A stretch of 64,000 nucleotides of DNA from Tethya wilhelma (Eukaryota > Porifera > Demospongiae > Tethyida > Tethyidae): assembly GCA_964030475.1 (NCBI GenBank), contig CAXIPT010000001.1, positions 16,139,723-16,203,722 of the forward strand. Direction: 5' to 3'. Under the pieces are notes generated by a model. That model had not been told where the DNA came from, ran no database searches, and was given only the letters and a program-made list of their open reading frames with translations. The position numbers and the translations under genes were made by a program. Of the stretch, positions 14,511 to 25,490 are shown piece after piece. Numbering within the stretch: position 1 is the stretch's first letter; every line of letters starts with the position of its first letter.

Positions 14511-15220
14511 CGTGTGTGTATACTCTATTACTGAGCGTTAAGAAAATATGCACTTTCCTACACACAAGATCAGATCAACGGTTGGTTAAAGGAACTCACG
14601 CCTTCCGTCTTTGCAATCTCTTTAAAGCAGTGGAATGTGCCTCTGTATTGTAAGCTCTTCCCATCCAGTCCGTCGGTCTGTAATCTTGCCTGGTAGAGTG
14701 CATGTTTTGAACACATGTACATAAACTAATTGCAAGACAGCTAAAACACATTTGAGTGCAAAAATCAATATAATTATTGACACTTTGAATAAAACGATGC
14801 TTGGCTACAACGATAATATTATAGTGTTAAGTGATGATATTCCACAAATCACAAAAGCCATGTAAAACCACATGCCTATGCACTTATTTCTCAGGCTACC
14901 TATGTATAGCCCTTGTCGACAGATGTTTACACTCCAGTATGAATACACTTCCTATGGTGACCTCAGAAATCAGGCCAGGAGCTATAAAATCTATGGTTGT
15001 ACACACCAAGTATACTCATTACTTTCCATTTGTGACTTCTCCAGTGCTCACCTTAACTGTGTCAAATGGATGTCCTACCAACAATCCTGTAACCCCTGTA
15101 AAGGCATAATTTCATCTTTTCTCCCTTATTAAAAAAATCATAGACTCTAGCTACTTTTAGTTTACGAAACTTACCTCCAAACCATCCCGCCACAAAGTCT
15201 TGTAATGCGCCATCTCCCAT
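13750..15220 (-). CDS. Mitochondrial carrier, SLC25A29/A45-like (basic amino acid or acylcarnitine type)
   Basis: An inner-mitochondrial-membrane solute carrier. Four phase-consistent exons, 15220-15175, 15095-15052, 14689-14600 and 14463-13750, encode 297 residues, typical for the family's three 100-residue repeats. The three carrier signatures are present: HPFDTVK (first repeat), CSPMELIKLRMQ (second) and YPFDVVKSRIQ (third). The C-terminal stretch GWRVFFKGFNSTMLRAFAVN with NAATFP is like the SLC25A20/29/45/47/48 branch that carries carnitine esters or basic amino acids; the exact substrate is not resolvable by eye. The start MGDGALQDFVAG places the first helix directly at the N terminus, usual for carriers. 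The gene lies between the two inverted Delta genes, head-to-head with Delta 2 (271 bases between start codons), and its stop is inside its AATAAA. Confidence 0.92.
14470..14520. repeat. (TG)n microsatellite
   Basis: A run of TG with a terminal CGCGCG interruption, directly upstream (minus strand) of the last SLC25 exon. Confidence 0.9.
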
Positions 15221-15490
15221 TTCTTTCTAGTTCTGCTTCCAGAACCCTTCATCTGAGATGTTCTGACTTTTTTCCCCAAAAATTAGCTGCGCGTCACTAT
15301 GGAGTGAAACGTGACTCTTATACGTATATGCATAGCATATAGTCTCTATTATCTATGTATGGTATATGCATGTATTCATGCTACACCTCTATCACGCCCC
15401 TTGCAACGTCCTGTTGCTTCTGCGCATGCGTGTTAGCTGGAAACTCCCACCATGCAGAGCTGTGCAGAGGCTGAGTAGTCACTAGTAGAC
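15221..15490. promoter_or_regulatory. Compact bidirectional promoter between SLC25 and Delta 2
   Basis: Only 270 bases separate the two start codons. The interval contains CTGCGCATGCGTG at about 15420-15432, a good match to the NRF1 core TGCGCATGCGC. NRF1 sites are typical of nuclear genes for mitochondrial proteins, which fits the carrier. Assignment as a promoter follows from the head-to-head layout and is not proven. Confidence 0.55.
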
Positions 15491-18400
15491 ATGAAGCATT
15501 TTGCCGTTCTGTTTACTGCCACCTTTCTGATGGTTAGTTTATGTTAATAATCATGATGGAAGAACTAATTTTATTTTCTCTTTTGTAACAGTATGGTGAA
15601 CAGTAGCTGTTGCATGTCCATTTGAAGTTCAATGTTTTCTTCTCTTTGTAAAACAGCTGACAGAAGCACATTGGGAGCTGCTAGTGCGTGTTGAAAACTT
15701 TAACAATCCAGGAAATAGAGACTGGAATGGTGCATATTGTGACTCAAGCTCAAGTAATCCTTGTGATGTTGTCTTTGTGTTCTGCTATCGGGTCAGTCAA
15801 AACTGGGGAGTAACCAGCAACTATTGTGATGCAAGGCACACCACTGAGGGAAATCCAATATCAGCAACAAGCAGAACATTCACAGCTGGTCAGCTGATTG
15901 CTGGTGATGTGAGCAATCCGGTGATATTTAGTGGAACTACGACATGGCAAGTAGGTTCATGTGCACAATCAATAATGATAGTGCAAAATAATAACAAAAT
16001 GGATTCGTGAATTTTTTGTAACATGTGTGCAGCGTACCTTTCAGCTAATGGTTCGTCTTGATGATGATGATAATCCTAATTCCGATGACCTCATTGATAG
16101 AATTTTTGTCGATATGACACTTGATGCAAGTGCCTCCTACACTTCAGCTAACGTCTACAGTGGATATTACAACAGAGCCAGTATGAGGATGAGCTTCAGA
16201 GTGAAATGTCAGACGAACTACTATGGAGCAACTTGTAACACTCTATGTGAACCCAGAGATGATTCTCAAGGACACTACACCTGTGACGATGACGGCAATA
16301 TAGTATGCTTGAGTGGATACACAGGCTCTCAGTGTATAGATGGTACGTGCAATTATTTTTGTATAAGTCAATAATACATTATGTGAGATTGTTTTCATCT
16401 TGTTTATACCTTCCTGTACATAGCTGTGTGTGTCAATGGATGCCTTCAAGGAAACTGCATTAGTCCTGGAGAGTGCAAGTAGGCGGGGGAAAAATAATGT
16501 TATAGGTAAGCTAGAATGGCATTTTCATTTTTGCAGTTGTTTTTCTGGTTGGAGAGGAGATCTTTGTGACATGTGTGCTCCAGCCACCAATTGTAGTAAG
16601 TGAGAGACTGTTTACATTGCTCCGCCACAGTACGTTTATGCATGCAATTTTCAGTCCCATAATGGTTTTGATAATTTACCTATAGTAAATGGCTACTGTG
16701 AGGCACCTGGGGAGTGTATATGTAATGATGGTTACAGTGGGACTGACTGTGACATTGATGATGATGTGTGTGGCCATCAAGAGCCCTGTCAAAATGGTGG
16801 TAATTGTACCAACAATGGACCTGGTGACTACACCTGCAGCTGCCCAACTGGGATCACTGGAGCTGACTGTGAGAGCGATATCGATGAGTGTAACAACACC
16901 CCTTGTGAAAATGGAGCTACCTGCATGGTGAGGCGAACACATGTTTTCTCATGTTATTTCATGGAACTAGATGGTGTGCATGCAAACTGATAATATAAAC
17001 AAGGCTAGTGGATTGAACTGAAACTAACCGTTTACCATAATGAATTTGGATATTATATTATTGTTACTTCTTTTCATTCTGAAACAGAACACACAAGGCA
17101 GTTTCACTTGCACATGTGCTGTTGGTTGGACTGGAGACTCCTGTGGTGTCAACATTGATGAGTGTAGCTCCAGCCCACCGTGTCAAAATGATGCCACATG
17201 TACTGACTGTGTACCAACGCTGCCAGGCTCTGTCACCAACTCTGAGAACAGTGAACAGACATCGTGCCCTCTTGGCTACTCCTGTACGTGTGCTGAAGGA
17301 TTCTTTGGGGATAATTGTGAGACAGAAGAGGATTACTGCCATCCTTCTCCCTGTGTCAATGGGAGCACTTGTCACAATGTTATTGGTGGTCCTGGTTATT
17401 CCTGTGAGTGTATGGCCGGCTTTACTGGAGACACTTGTAACATTGAGATTGATGAGTGTGAACCGAACCCATGTCAGAATGGTGGAAGCTGCACGGTATG
17501 GATGCATGTTTATGTTTAGAATGGGTGTACATTTTTTGTGAAAGTTTTGATTATTCTATCTACTTTTACAAGCATACAAAATACCACTATTTTGATGTGT
17601 CACGTTATAATATGATATCACAGAAAAAAATTAATAACTGTTATTGTTTGTCTGTCCAACATACCTTCTTATCTACATGCTCTCTTTCCCTCTCTCACAT
17701 GCTCGCCTGCAGGATGACATTGCATCATACTCATGTGATTGTGCAGCTGGCTTCACAGGGGCTGAGTGTCATATCGACATTGATGATTGTGCCAGCTCTC
17801 CCTGCCATGCTAACAACACCCACGAGTGTGTTGATGGCATCAACTCCTACACTTGTGTCTGTATTGCGGGCTACACTGGTCAAAACTGTGACTCTGAAGT
17901 GGACAAGTGTGCCACACTAACCCCGTGTTCCAACGGCGGCACGTGTCAAACCCTCTTCAACGACTTTCTCTGTGAATGTGCGAGTGGGTTCACTGGTGTC
18001 CAGTGTGACGTCAACATTGACGACTGTCACAGTGACCTCTGTCTACATGGAGGCACTTGTGTGGATGAGGTTATGAGTCCAACTATGTTGACTATAAAAA
18101 CAAATATATACACATGTTCAGATCATACAGTAGATAATACATCAGCCAAGAATGATGGCCATGCATGTGTATTGTTTACCACTTGTCATAATTCTTTTGT
18201 TTATTGTTTGTGGTTCTATGCATGTAAACACAATACAATGGCCATATGTTGACTATTCTTCATTGCTAATACCTATACATGATATGATCATTAAGCTGGA
18301 ATTGTTTTTTTTACCCCTTTTTTTTCCTCTTCCAGGTGAATGACTACAGCTGTGTGTGTCTGCCCCAGTACATTGGTAGTCAGTGTGAGGACGAGTCTCC

Positions 18401-19661
18401 CACTTGTGATGACAAGCCTTGTGGTGAGGATGAGCTCTGTGTCTCTCTTGTTGATGAGACCTTCAAGTGTGAACCTTGCACTGATGGTGAGTAGATTCAT
18501 TGTATGTCTCTTAAGTTGCATGTTCCTAATCTATAGTTATTAATTGATGAATGTTTAATTTGTTTTTAACTTATGCCAATTATAATGGTTTTGTAGGTCA
18601 AGATGATTGCATAGTGTCAAATGGTCCTGACAAACAATTAGGTATTCAGTATATTTTTAGTCTACATAAGTTTAACTTACAATCAGTCTATCGTGTTACT
18701 TTATGTTCTGCACTTTAGGTAATGGAACCAATGTTGCAGATGACACATCAAGGTATTCTATAATTGGCGGAGTTGTTGGTGGTGGTGTGTTGGGAGCCAT
18801 CCTGGTGATTCTGGTCCTCCTCTGTTGTTGCCTCAAGTGCTGCCCATGTTCTAATTGTTCGAGGAATAAGGAACAAAATGAAACTACTGGTATAGTCTCA
18901 TAGAGTATCTCAGACTACATGTAGATATAGTCATGACAAGATAATGGAGCTGTATATTAATTGGTATACCATTATAATTTTGTGATGATAATGTTAATTT
19001 TATCCTATACAGATGTATCGATCCAACTTCAAGATCAGCATACAAACGGTGTCTCAAATGAGATTCTTCACAATCCTCTCTATGCAATGGCTGGTACCAC
19101 TCCATCTTTACCGGGTCAATTAACTGCAGTGCATTTCCAGAAAACAGACGGTATGTTGAATACCATTGTACAAGTATGATGTTCTATTGATATGGGCCTA
19201 TATTGGCCTGAGAAATCTTGAGTCTCACAGAAAAATCTTAAGAGTTGGCAGGCCTGCATACATGGAAGTTATTATGGATGTATAATTTTCCCTTGGCATA
19301 TCTAGATGGCCGTGGCAACAGCTTGGTTCAAGTACCAATGACCTTCTCAACCACTCCATACCTCAATGATGATGATGCCACTCATAAAGAGGACTCTAAC
19401 ACTGACAATGACTCAACGAATGAGCCAAAGAATTGTCCGATGATGCAAAACCCAGTGTATGCCATTGCTAATCAAGTACAGGAACAACGTGATGTACAAC
19501 TTCAGCCTCCAAAACTCCCTCCTCCAAGAATTTCCCGAACATTACATCAGCCTGTTTATGAAGCAGCAGAAAAAATGGCTCATACTGTGACCTCCTCATG
19601 CCCTTCTTCGTCATCTAATCCTTCAGATGGCCACTACGAACAAATACCTGGTGCACTGTAA
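15491..19661 (+). CDS. Delta-like Notch ligand 2, inverted paralogue of Delta 1
   Basis: Same architecture as the gene at 6231-13427 on the other strand. Thirteen exons agree in phase: 15491-15532 (signal peptide MKHFAVLFTATFLM), 15657-15950 (MNNL), 16033-16342 (DSL), 16424-16478, 16537-16595, 16686-16927, 17088-17495, 17713-18069, 18336-18486 (EGFs), 18597-18641, 18719-18889 (membrane helix IIGGVVGGGVLGAI and Cys cluster), 19013-19150 and 19306-19661, giving about 875 residues. The DSL ends normally (GYTGSQC). Exon lengths from MNNL to the last EGF match Delta 1 except 6 bases in the DSL exon. The intracellular tail is split over two exons, is shorter and has little similarity to Delta 1 apart from NPVYAIA, QPPKLPPPR and SDGHYEQIPG. 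It likely acts at the cell surface on Notch-type receptors; tail divergence suggests different trafficking or intracellular partners. Confidence 0.93.
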
Positions 19662-19917
19662 AAACAAGTTGTGAAACTCATTCAATGATTTTTAATTGTA
19701 TTTAGTTTGCTGTATGTGCCATGCCTGATTTTTCTTGAATAGACAGTTTTATGTTTTTTGTTAATGTTTTCATTTTTATTTTTTTTGAGGTCTGAAATCA
19801 AGCTGTCTGTCTAGATGTGTATTGTGTTTTTGTTATAGACGACCTTTACCAAGTTAAGATATGATCTGTCAAAATTTATATACTCACGTCACACTGAGGT
19901 GCAAGTGAGTGGGGATT

Positions 19918-22900
19918 ATGCTCAGTTTGAGTGCATACAGAGATGTTGTGGCCACCGTTGAGTCGTGCATACATCAGAAGGAGTGCCTAAAAGTTTTGAA
20001 ACAAGAGTTTTGTCAGTAAGGGACATTTTTAATTTTGAATTTAGAGGACATTTTTTCATAGATATTATACACTACGTAACCGGTTACGTAGTGTATAATA
20101 TCTATGATTTTTTCAATTCTTATAGTTTTGTTCACTGATTTCACACTTCCAGGATTCCTCATGCGACCTTGCTGAGTATATACTCCCAGTACTACCAAGT
20201 ATGTACAATTATATCATGTCTGAACTAAAAGGGCATAAAAATGCATAATTTGTGTGCCAGTCAATCACTCCAACATTATTCACGAAAATATCATTTCAGC
20301 ATTACACAAAGCAGGTACATGGTAGTCATCGCAGAACAGAAGTGATGGAAGAGTACTATCAAAAGTAAGGAAATTTCTGGAACCATACATTTTCATGCAT
20401 TGATGATTGTAACTCACGTACGTGCTCAATCTTGACAACCGGTCTTAGGTATCTTCATGATAGTAGACATGGGAATGGAACTGGCAACGAAGAACTGATT
20501 CTCCAAATGGCCAACACAGTGAGACACTGTTTTGATGCTCTCTAGACTGGTAGTTGTCGCTTAGAGACATGCACTGTATCTATGGTATCTTACATTGTAG
20601 GTTCATCTCTCGCCGGTATTATTTACACGAATCATTTTGGAGAGGTTCATCACTGAGAATAAGCTTACCTTATTGGACACCAATGGTTAGCAATATCACT
20701 GTACTCTTACATACATAAAATGTACTATCCTTGATAAATTCAATAAATTCTCTCACCTAATTTTGCACACCTCTTCTGTTTTGATAGATATAGTATGTAG
20801 GGACTTGGTTAGTCAATGGATCAAGACCCCAAATGACATACCCGATCCATGTGTGCAGAAACAAGTTAGATGTGTAAGTACTGCTCTTATGTTTTTTCAT
20901 CCATGAACTTTTTCCCTTCTTAATTTCTCTACAGTGCATTCTGAATGATACAAACTATGGACCATTGGCAGAAAACATAAAACAGTATCCTTTATTGATT
21001 GGAGGTATATTGCCATATAGAACACGCCGTGTTTAAGTTGACTTAACACATTGCAATGGCTAAAAGTTCTGTTGGACACGAGTATGAATTTCTACTACAG
21101 GAAAAGCTTGAGGAATTCAACGTTGCTTACTTGGGTAAGACTCTGCATGTAAGAGTGCCATACTCTGTAAAAACAGAGCCATGCACCCACCCCATCATTG
21201 TCATCTTATTATCATGTCAACGAACACATCATGAATGATCAGTGATCAGTCTGAGATATAATATCATAATGGGCTCTTGATCATAACAATATGTATTGCC
21301 TTATCTGATCATAATGGTGTGGAAAGTTGGTTTGAATCGTCTCATCAGTGGCCATGGTCCTGTCACCATATTCAAACCCAGGTACCACTGCCTCACTGAT
21401 TAGACCATAATCAGGAACCCCACTTGTATCGTCAGCCTCCTTCTTGGATGGCTGATGTAAGATGGCAGCCTTCCAGCACCCACCAGGAACCAAGTGTTGC
21501 AACTTGTGACCTTGGAGAATGTTTGGCCCCATAGTGACCTTTTGAAGTGTTCCATCAGGGTGGAGTGTTATGATGTCCAGAGGAGAACCAAGATGAAAAT
21601 AGTGTAAGATATCTGACCGATTCTTGTGTAAGTAGTTGATAGGACTCTCAGATGTTAGAAGATAGTAGATTGAGTTTTCCCTTTTCAGTTTGTTGAGTAC
21701 TTGCATATGTACGGTTGAAGTAGCCACCTTCCAAGTCAAGTGGTTCTAGCTGCAGTTTTTTGATCAAGTCCTGCTTGTCCATGTTTTAATAGCTTTGTGG
21801 TAAATCGTAGTCGATCTTTACCAGTTCTATAGCTAAGCCCTTGATTATATTTTTGCCATACGGAAGTGACTCATTTACGTAATAGAGCGTATCCATGTGA
21901 CGTCAAAACGGGGCGGGACTTGCCGCGAAGCAAACGGCGGCCATTTTGGTGCACACTGTGACACTGTGCACGAAAAAAAATCAAGATTTTCTGCAACTAT
22001 TCTCTAGTATACCAAGTTCTTTTGAGTTGAACTGGTCTAAGTTCATTCCTAGTAGTTGTTTTGTTCGCTAAAACTGAACTCCTAGTGATTTTCATGGCCC
22101 CAGCTGGGGCCTCTTGGTTCATGCTTTGATGCCAGTAAATCTACAAACAAGGAGGAGTCATCTCTAAACTTTACCTGCTGCAAAGAGTTGAGACCATCGT
22201 GACAATAACTCAGGTACAGGAGCGCTGATAAGCACCAAGATAGAGCAGTAAACGAAGAGTCAAAACCATTGGCAGCTGCTGTTATTGTGCACCAAAATGG
22301 CCGCCCGCGGGTTATCCCGCGCCGCGTTTTTACTTCACATGAATACGCTCTATTACAAGGCGCGCACGCGCGGCGCGGGCGCTTAGTATAGTGCGGTTTA
22401 CATGCCTGTATCCGGACTTGGACCCTCAATTTGTGTGCTTTCACTGTATCCAGACGATCTCAGCTCGCAGCTAGTCTAGGACTAGACTAGCTCGCAGCTA
22501 AGCTATCTAGACACTTGTGATTCGCTTCTAGTATACCCAAAGGGATAAGAGGTTCTACTGAGTACTGTAGATTGCATTGCATAGGAATTTTTAAAGGTAC
22601 ATCATACCATTTGAGTCTGTTGAAATGGACACCTTGATCAAAGAATTACAACTAGAACCACTTGACATAAATGGTGGCTACTTCAGTCGTACGTACACAA
22701 GCTCTCACAAGAATGACAAGGGAAGGTCACTGATGTCTTGCATCTGTGAACCTTCAAACAAGACTGAGACAGGCCGATGACTCAACTGCACAAGAATCAA
22801 TCAGACACCTTACATTTCTTTCATCTTGGTTCTCCTCTGGACATCGTAACACTCCACCCTGATGGAACACTTCAAAGGGTCACTATGGGTCCAAACATTC

Positions 22901-24250
22901 TCCAAGGTCACAAGTTACAATACTTGGTTCCTGGCGGGTGCTGGAAGGCCTTCATCTTACATCAGCCATCCAAGAAGGAGCCTAATGATACAGCTGTTGC
23001 TGATCATGGACTGATCAGTGAGGCAGTGATACCAGGGTTTGAACACAGTGATTTGACCATCGCTACTAAAGAGATGATTCAAAATGAGTTTCCCCAAAAG
23101 TACAAGGAAGTAATGCAATATATTCCATAGATACATCTATCATAGACTTTTTTGCTTTGTTTTTGTAGCAGCTATTAAATGGAAAATTCTTTCCGCTGTA
23201 GCAATTTGAACTGCCATAGTTTTAAATAAGAACTTACTGTTACATGCACTTGTTAAAAAGAATAGTTAGTACCTACTTGTGAGTTTACATATCTTTTAGC
23301 GAGTAAATTTGGTGGGCTTAAAATTTGGCGAATTCACATTTTAGCATGATTGGTGATTTAGCTCCACATGCTGCATTGTTTATATGCCCGCGTGTGTATG
23401 AAACTGTTTGGTGATTTTTAATTTGGCAATTTGAAAAAAAATTCGCCAATTCGCCAAATTTACCTATTATAATTATTATAAGGATTCATCACAAACCACT
23501 TAATTGCTCAAAAGCGATCCTATGTACCATGAGGTAGCCTCATAAACCAAGCCTTTCCCATGCATGTGTGCTTTATGCAATTATTGCTGTAGCTAGTGCA
23601 ATAAGCAAAGTGGGGAAGGCCTGGTTCACAAGGCGCTTCCATAGGATAGGGCAGGTGCTACCATGAAGGTAGAATGTTTTTTATGCACAATTCATGTATA
23701 TATATATATATATACAGCTATAAGAGTGAATCATTATGAAAATGAGTATCCAGGTTTAAATTTCAGCAGAAATATCATTTTATGAGGTTGTCTAACTTAC
23801 TCAGATGAAAGAGCTCTTCGATCAAGAGGTTATGACAAGACACCCGACTTCAAGCTAGAGGTACCAGTCGCAGTAGGGGGTTATGTTATCAACTGGATAG
23901 AGAGCAAAGCATCGTTTGGTGACGAGAACAATCACAAGAAATATCTTGAGGAGCAATTCTGGAGTTATCAAAACAGGTGTATAATACAATACAAGTTGTA
24001 ATGCTCCCATGTACTAAGTTAGTTTTCTTTTCCTTTTCCTTTTCCTTCCCTGCCCCCACCCCCGGTGGACCGGCCCACTCTTGTGACCATGCATGGACAA
24101 TAAAGATTTGGTCCTGGCCTTGTGATCTACTGGTTTGGATACATCAAGGAACTGAATGTTCATCAAGACCAAGGAATACTCCTGATGGATCAATTCCCAC
24201 CGGCAATCTCAACACTATCATCAATATCACACAATGTGCTCCCGGAATAA
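19918..24250 (+). CDS. CDIN1: CDIN1 (C15orf41)-like PD-(D/E)XK nuclease
   Basis: Orthologue of CDAN1-interacting nuclease 1, a predicted restriction-like nuclease that binds codanin-1 and is mutated in congenital dyserythropoietic anaemia type I. Ten exons agree in phase: 19918-20015, 20153-20198, 20300-20364, 20449-20518, 20601-20685, 20788-20873, 20935-20984, 21067-21134, 23805-23976 and 24106-24250, for 294 residues (human 281). Recognisable blocks: [63 protein letters not shown], and the catalytic fold [15 protein letters not shown] with [12 protein letters not shown], where the D and E-x-K are the expected metal-binding residues, followed by [18 protein letters not shown]. The 2.67-kb intron between exons 8 and 9 contains two broken cupin genes. 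It ends 109 bases from the convergent MKKS-like stop. Confidence 0.93.
20056..20107. repeat. 52-bp perfect palindrome in CDIN1 intron 1
   Basis: The sequence TCATAGATATTATACACTAC followed by GTAACC is mirrored exactly by its reverse complement around an ACCGGT centre, with no loop. Such a perfect inverted repeat would extrude as a cruciform or fold back in RNA. It may be a minimal fold-back element. Confidence 0.9.
21281..21782 (-). pseudogene. Cupin_5/DUF985-type gene copy A, frameshifted
   Basis: DUF985 proteins are small cupins of unclear enzymatic role. On the minus strand an ATG at 21782 opens [20 protein letters not shown] then YFNRTYAS, the family's N-terminal block, but this frame stops at about 21643. 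The body continues in another frame: [34 protein letters not shown], the cupin strand [20 protein letters not shown] and the conserved [10 protein letters not shown], ending at 21281. Compared with copy B, about 11 bases are missing around 21680, which produces the shift. It is nested antisense in a CDIN1 intron and diverges from copy B. A sequencing error is possible but an 11-base loss is unlikely to be one. Confidence 0.7.
21880..22356. repeat. Inverted repeat pair (about 72 bp arms) between the cupin copies
   Basis: The left arm starts TAATAGAGCGTATCCATGTGA and runs to GGCGGCCATTTTGGTGCAC (21880-21954). The right arm (22287-22356) is its imperfect complement, GTGCACCAAAATGGCCGCC to ATACGCTCTATTA. 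About 330 bases of unique sequence lie between, including a 16-bp palindrome GGCCCCAGCTGGGGCC near 22096. Either these are terminal repeats of a 477-bp element or the mirrored promoters of the inverted cupin pair. Confidence 0.8.
22625..23130 (+). pseudogene. Cupin_5/DUF985-type gene copy B, disrupted
   Basis: Copy B begins [18 protein letters not shown] then YFSRTYTSS and GRSLMSCI, then runs out of frame at a TGA near 22778; the rest of the family body resumes in a different frame from about 22777: [40 protein letters not shown] and [11 protein letters not shown], ending at 23130. The segment that should encode the YYLLTSE strand is scrambled and about 5 bases longer than in copy A. So the lesion differs from that of copy A although it falls in the same part of the domain. 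It is in the CDIN1 intron, sense to CDIN1. Confidence 0.7.
23290..23466. mobile_element. Degenerate palindromic element, AAATTTGGCGAATT type
   Basis: Left half GAGTAAATTTGGTGGGCTTAAAATTTGGCG, right half TTCGCCAATTCGCCAAATTTACC. The inner sequence matches the better preserved copy at 44001-44176 (for example AGCATGATTGGTGATTTAG on the reverse strand). The outer TACCGTATAGCGG ends are eroded here. Confidence 0.7.
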
Positions 24251-24359
24251 TGATCCTAACAAAAACTCACTCCAACATATACATCTGGTGATCACTATAC
24301 TTCAAACATTACACATGACATTGTACTAGCTGGAACTGTTAATGTTTAAGTGTTGTTCT

Positions 24360-25411
24360 TCATACAATCTCTTCACTATCATCACAATCACTGTCCTCCT
24401 CATCATTCTTGCAGTGTGACTCTCTGTCCTTCAATGTTCCATTAACACTCAATACTTGGTCTATTCTCAGCAGTTGTGAGAGAAATCCACACACCGAACA
24501 AACCAATTGACGTCTATTAGTGTAACAACAATTTTATATTGTAGCATTTCTAGTTAAGGAATATACATGACAGTAAAAATCCTATAATCATGCAGTGCTG
24601 TACAATAGTGGATACTGCAGCTGTAAAGGTTCCCATGCTGGCCAAACAGAGGGATCTTGAACAACCTGCAGGGAATCTAGAATGAAAATGAAAGTTGAAG
24701 TGGTGGTATAGTGGTGGTGGTGGTGGTAGGGGAGATCATGCAAAGTATATTAGTATGCCCAGCACAAGTACCAGAAAGTAGATGGGTAAAGATCGTCAAC
24801 GTAATAAATCAATTTTCACACTGCAACATCATAATTATAATTAATACAACTCTTACTACTGATGCAGTCATATCCTTTCAGTTCTCCTTTCTGAGTTGAC
24901 ATGTGCACAATCTCCTTTAGAGGGCATAAAACAGAAGTCAATCAGCTAAATTTTACAAGAGTGTCATTTCAATAAGCTTATGCATTGCATCAAGATCAGT
25001 GTCTTGTATTGCATTGCATCACCAATATGTGTACACATCATCAACTTCCTTGGCCTGCCCTTGTATCAACAATGGTCTCCATATAAGATTTGAGGGGGAG
25101 GGGGGAATACTCATGGTTGCTAAGGAAATACAAAACTAGAGTATTTAGTGACTAGATTAGGGGGTGAAAGGGTCAATTCATGTGTTGTACAGCCACAAAT
25201 AAAGGTCATACATGCAGTCAACACTCTTACTTGTATAATTCTTGCTTGTGAATTGTTATTGTGATGAATCAGTTGGTATGGTATGGTCAGAAGACCCTAC
25301 AAAAAATAATCATATATGTATACTCTACAGAGTACAAGATGCATACATATGGCAAAATTGGACAAAACTGTACCTTTTGAAATGAGCTTACTGCTATCCA
25401 TAATGGAGTAT

Positions 25412-25490
<79 letters not shown>

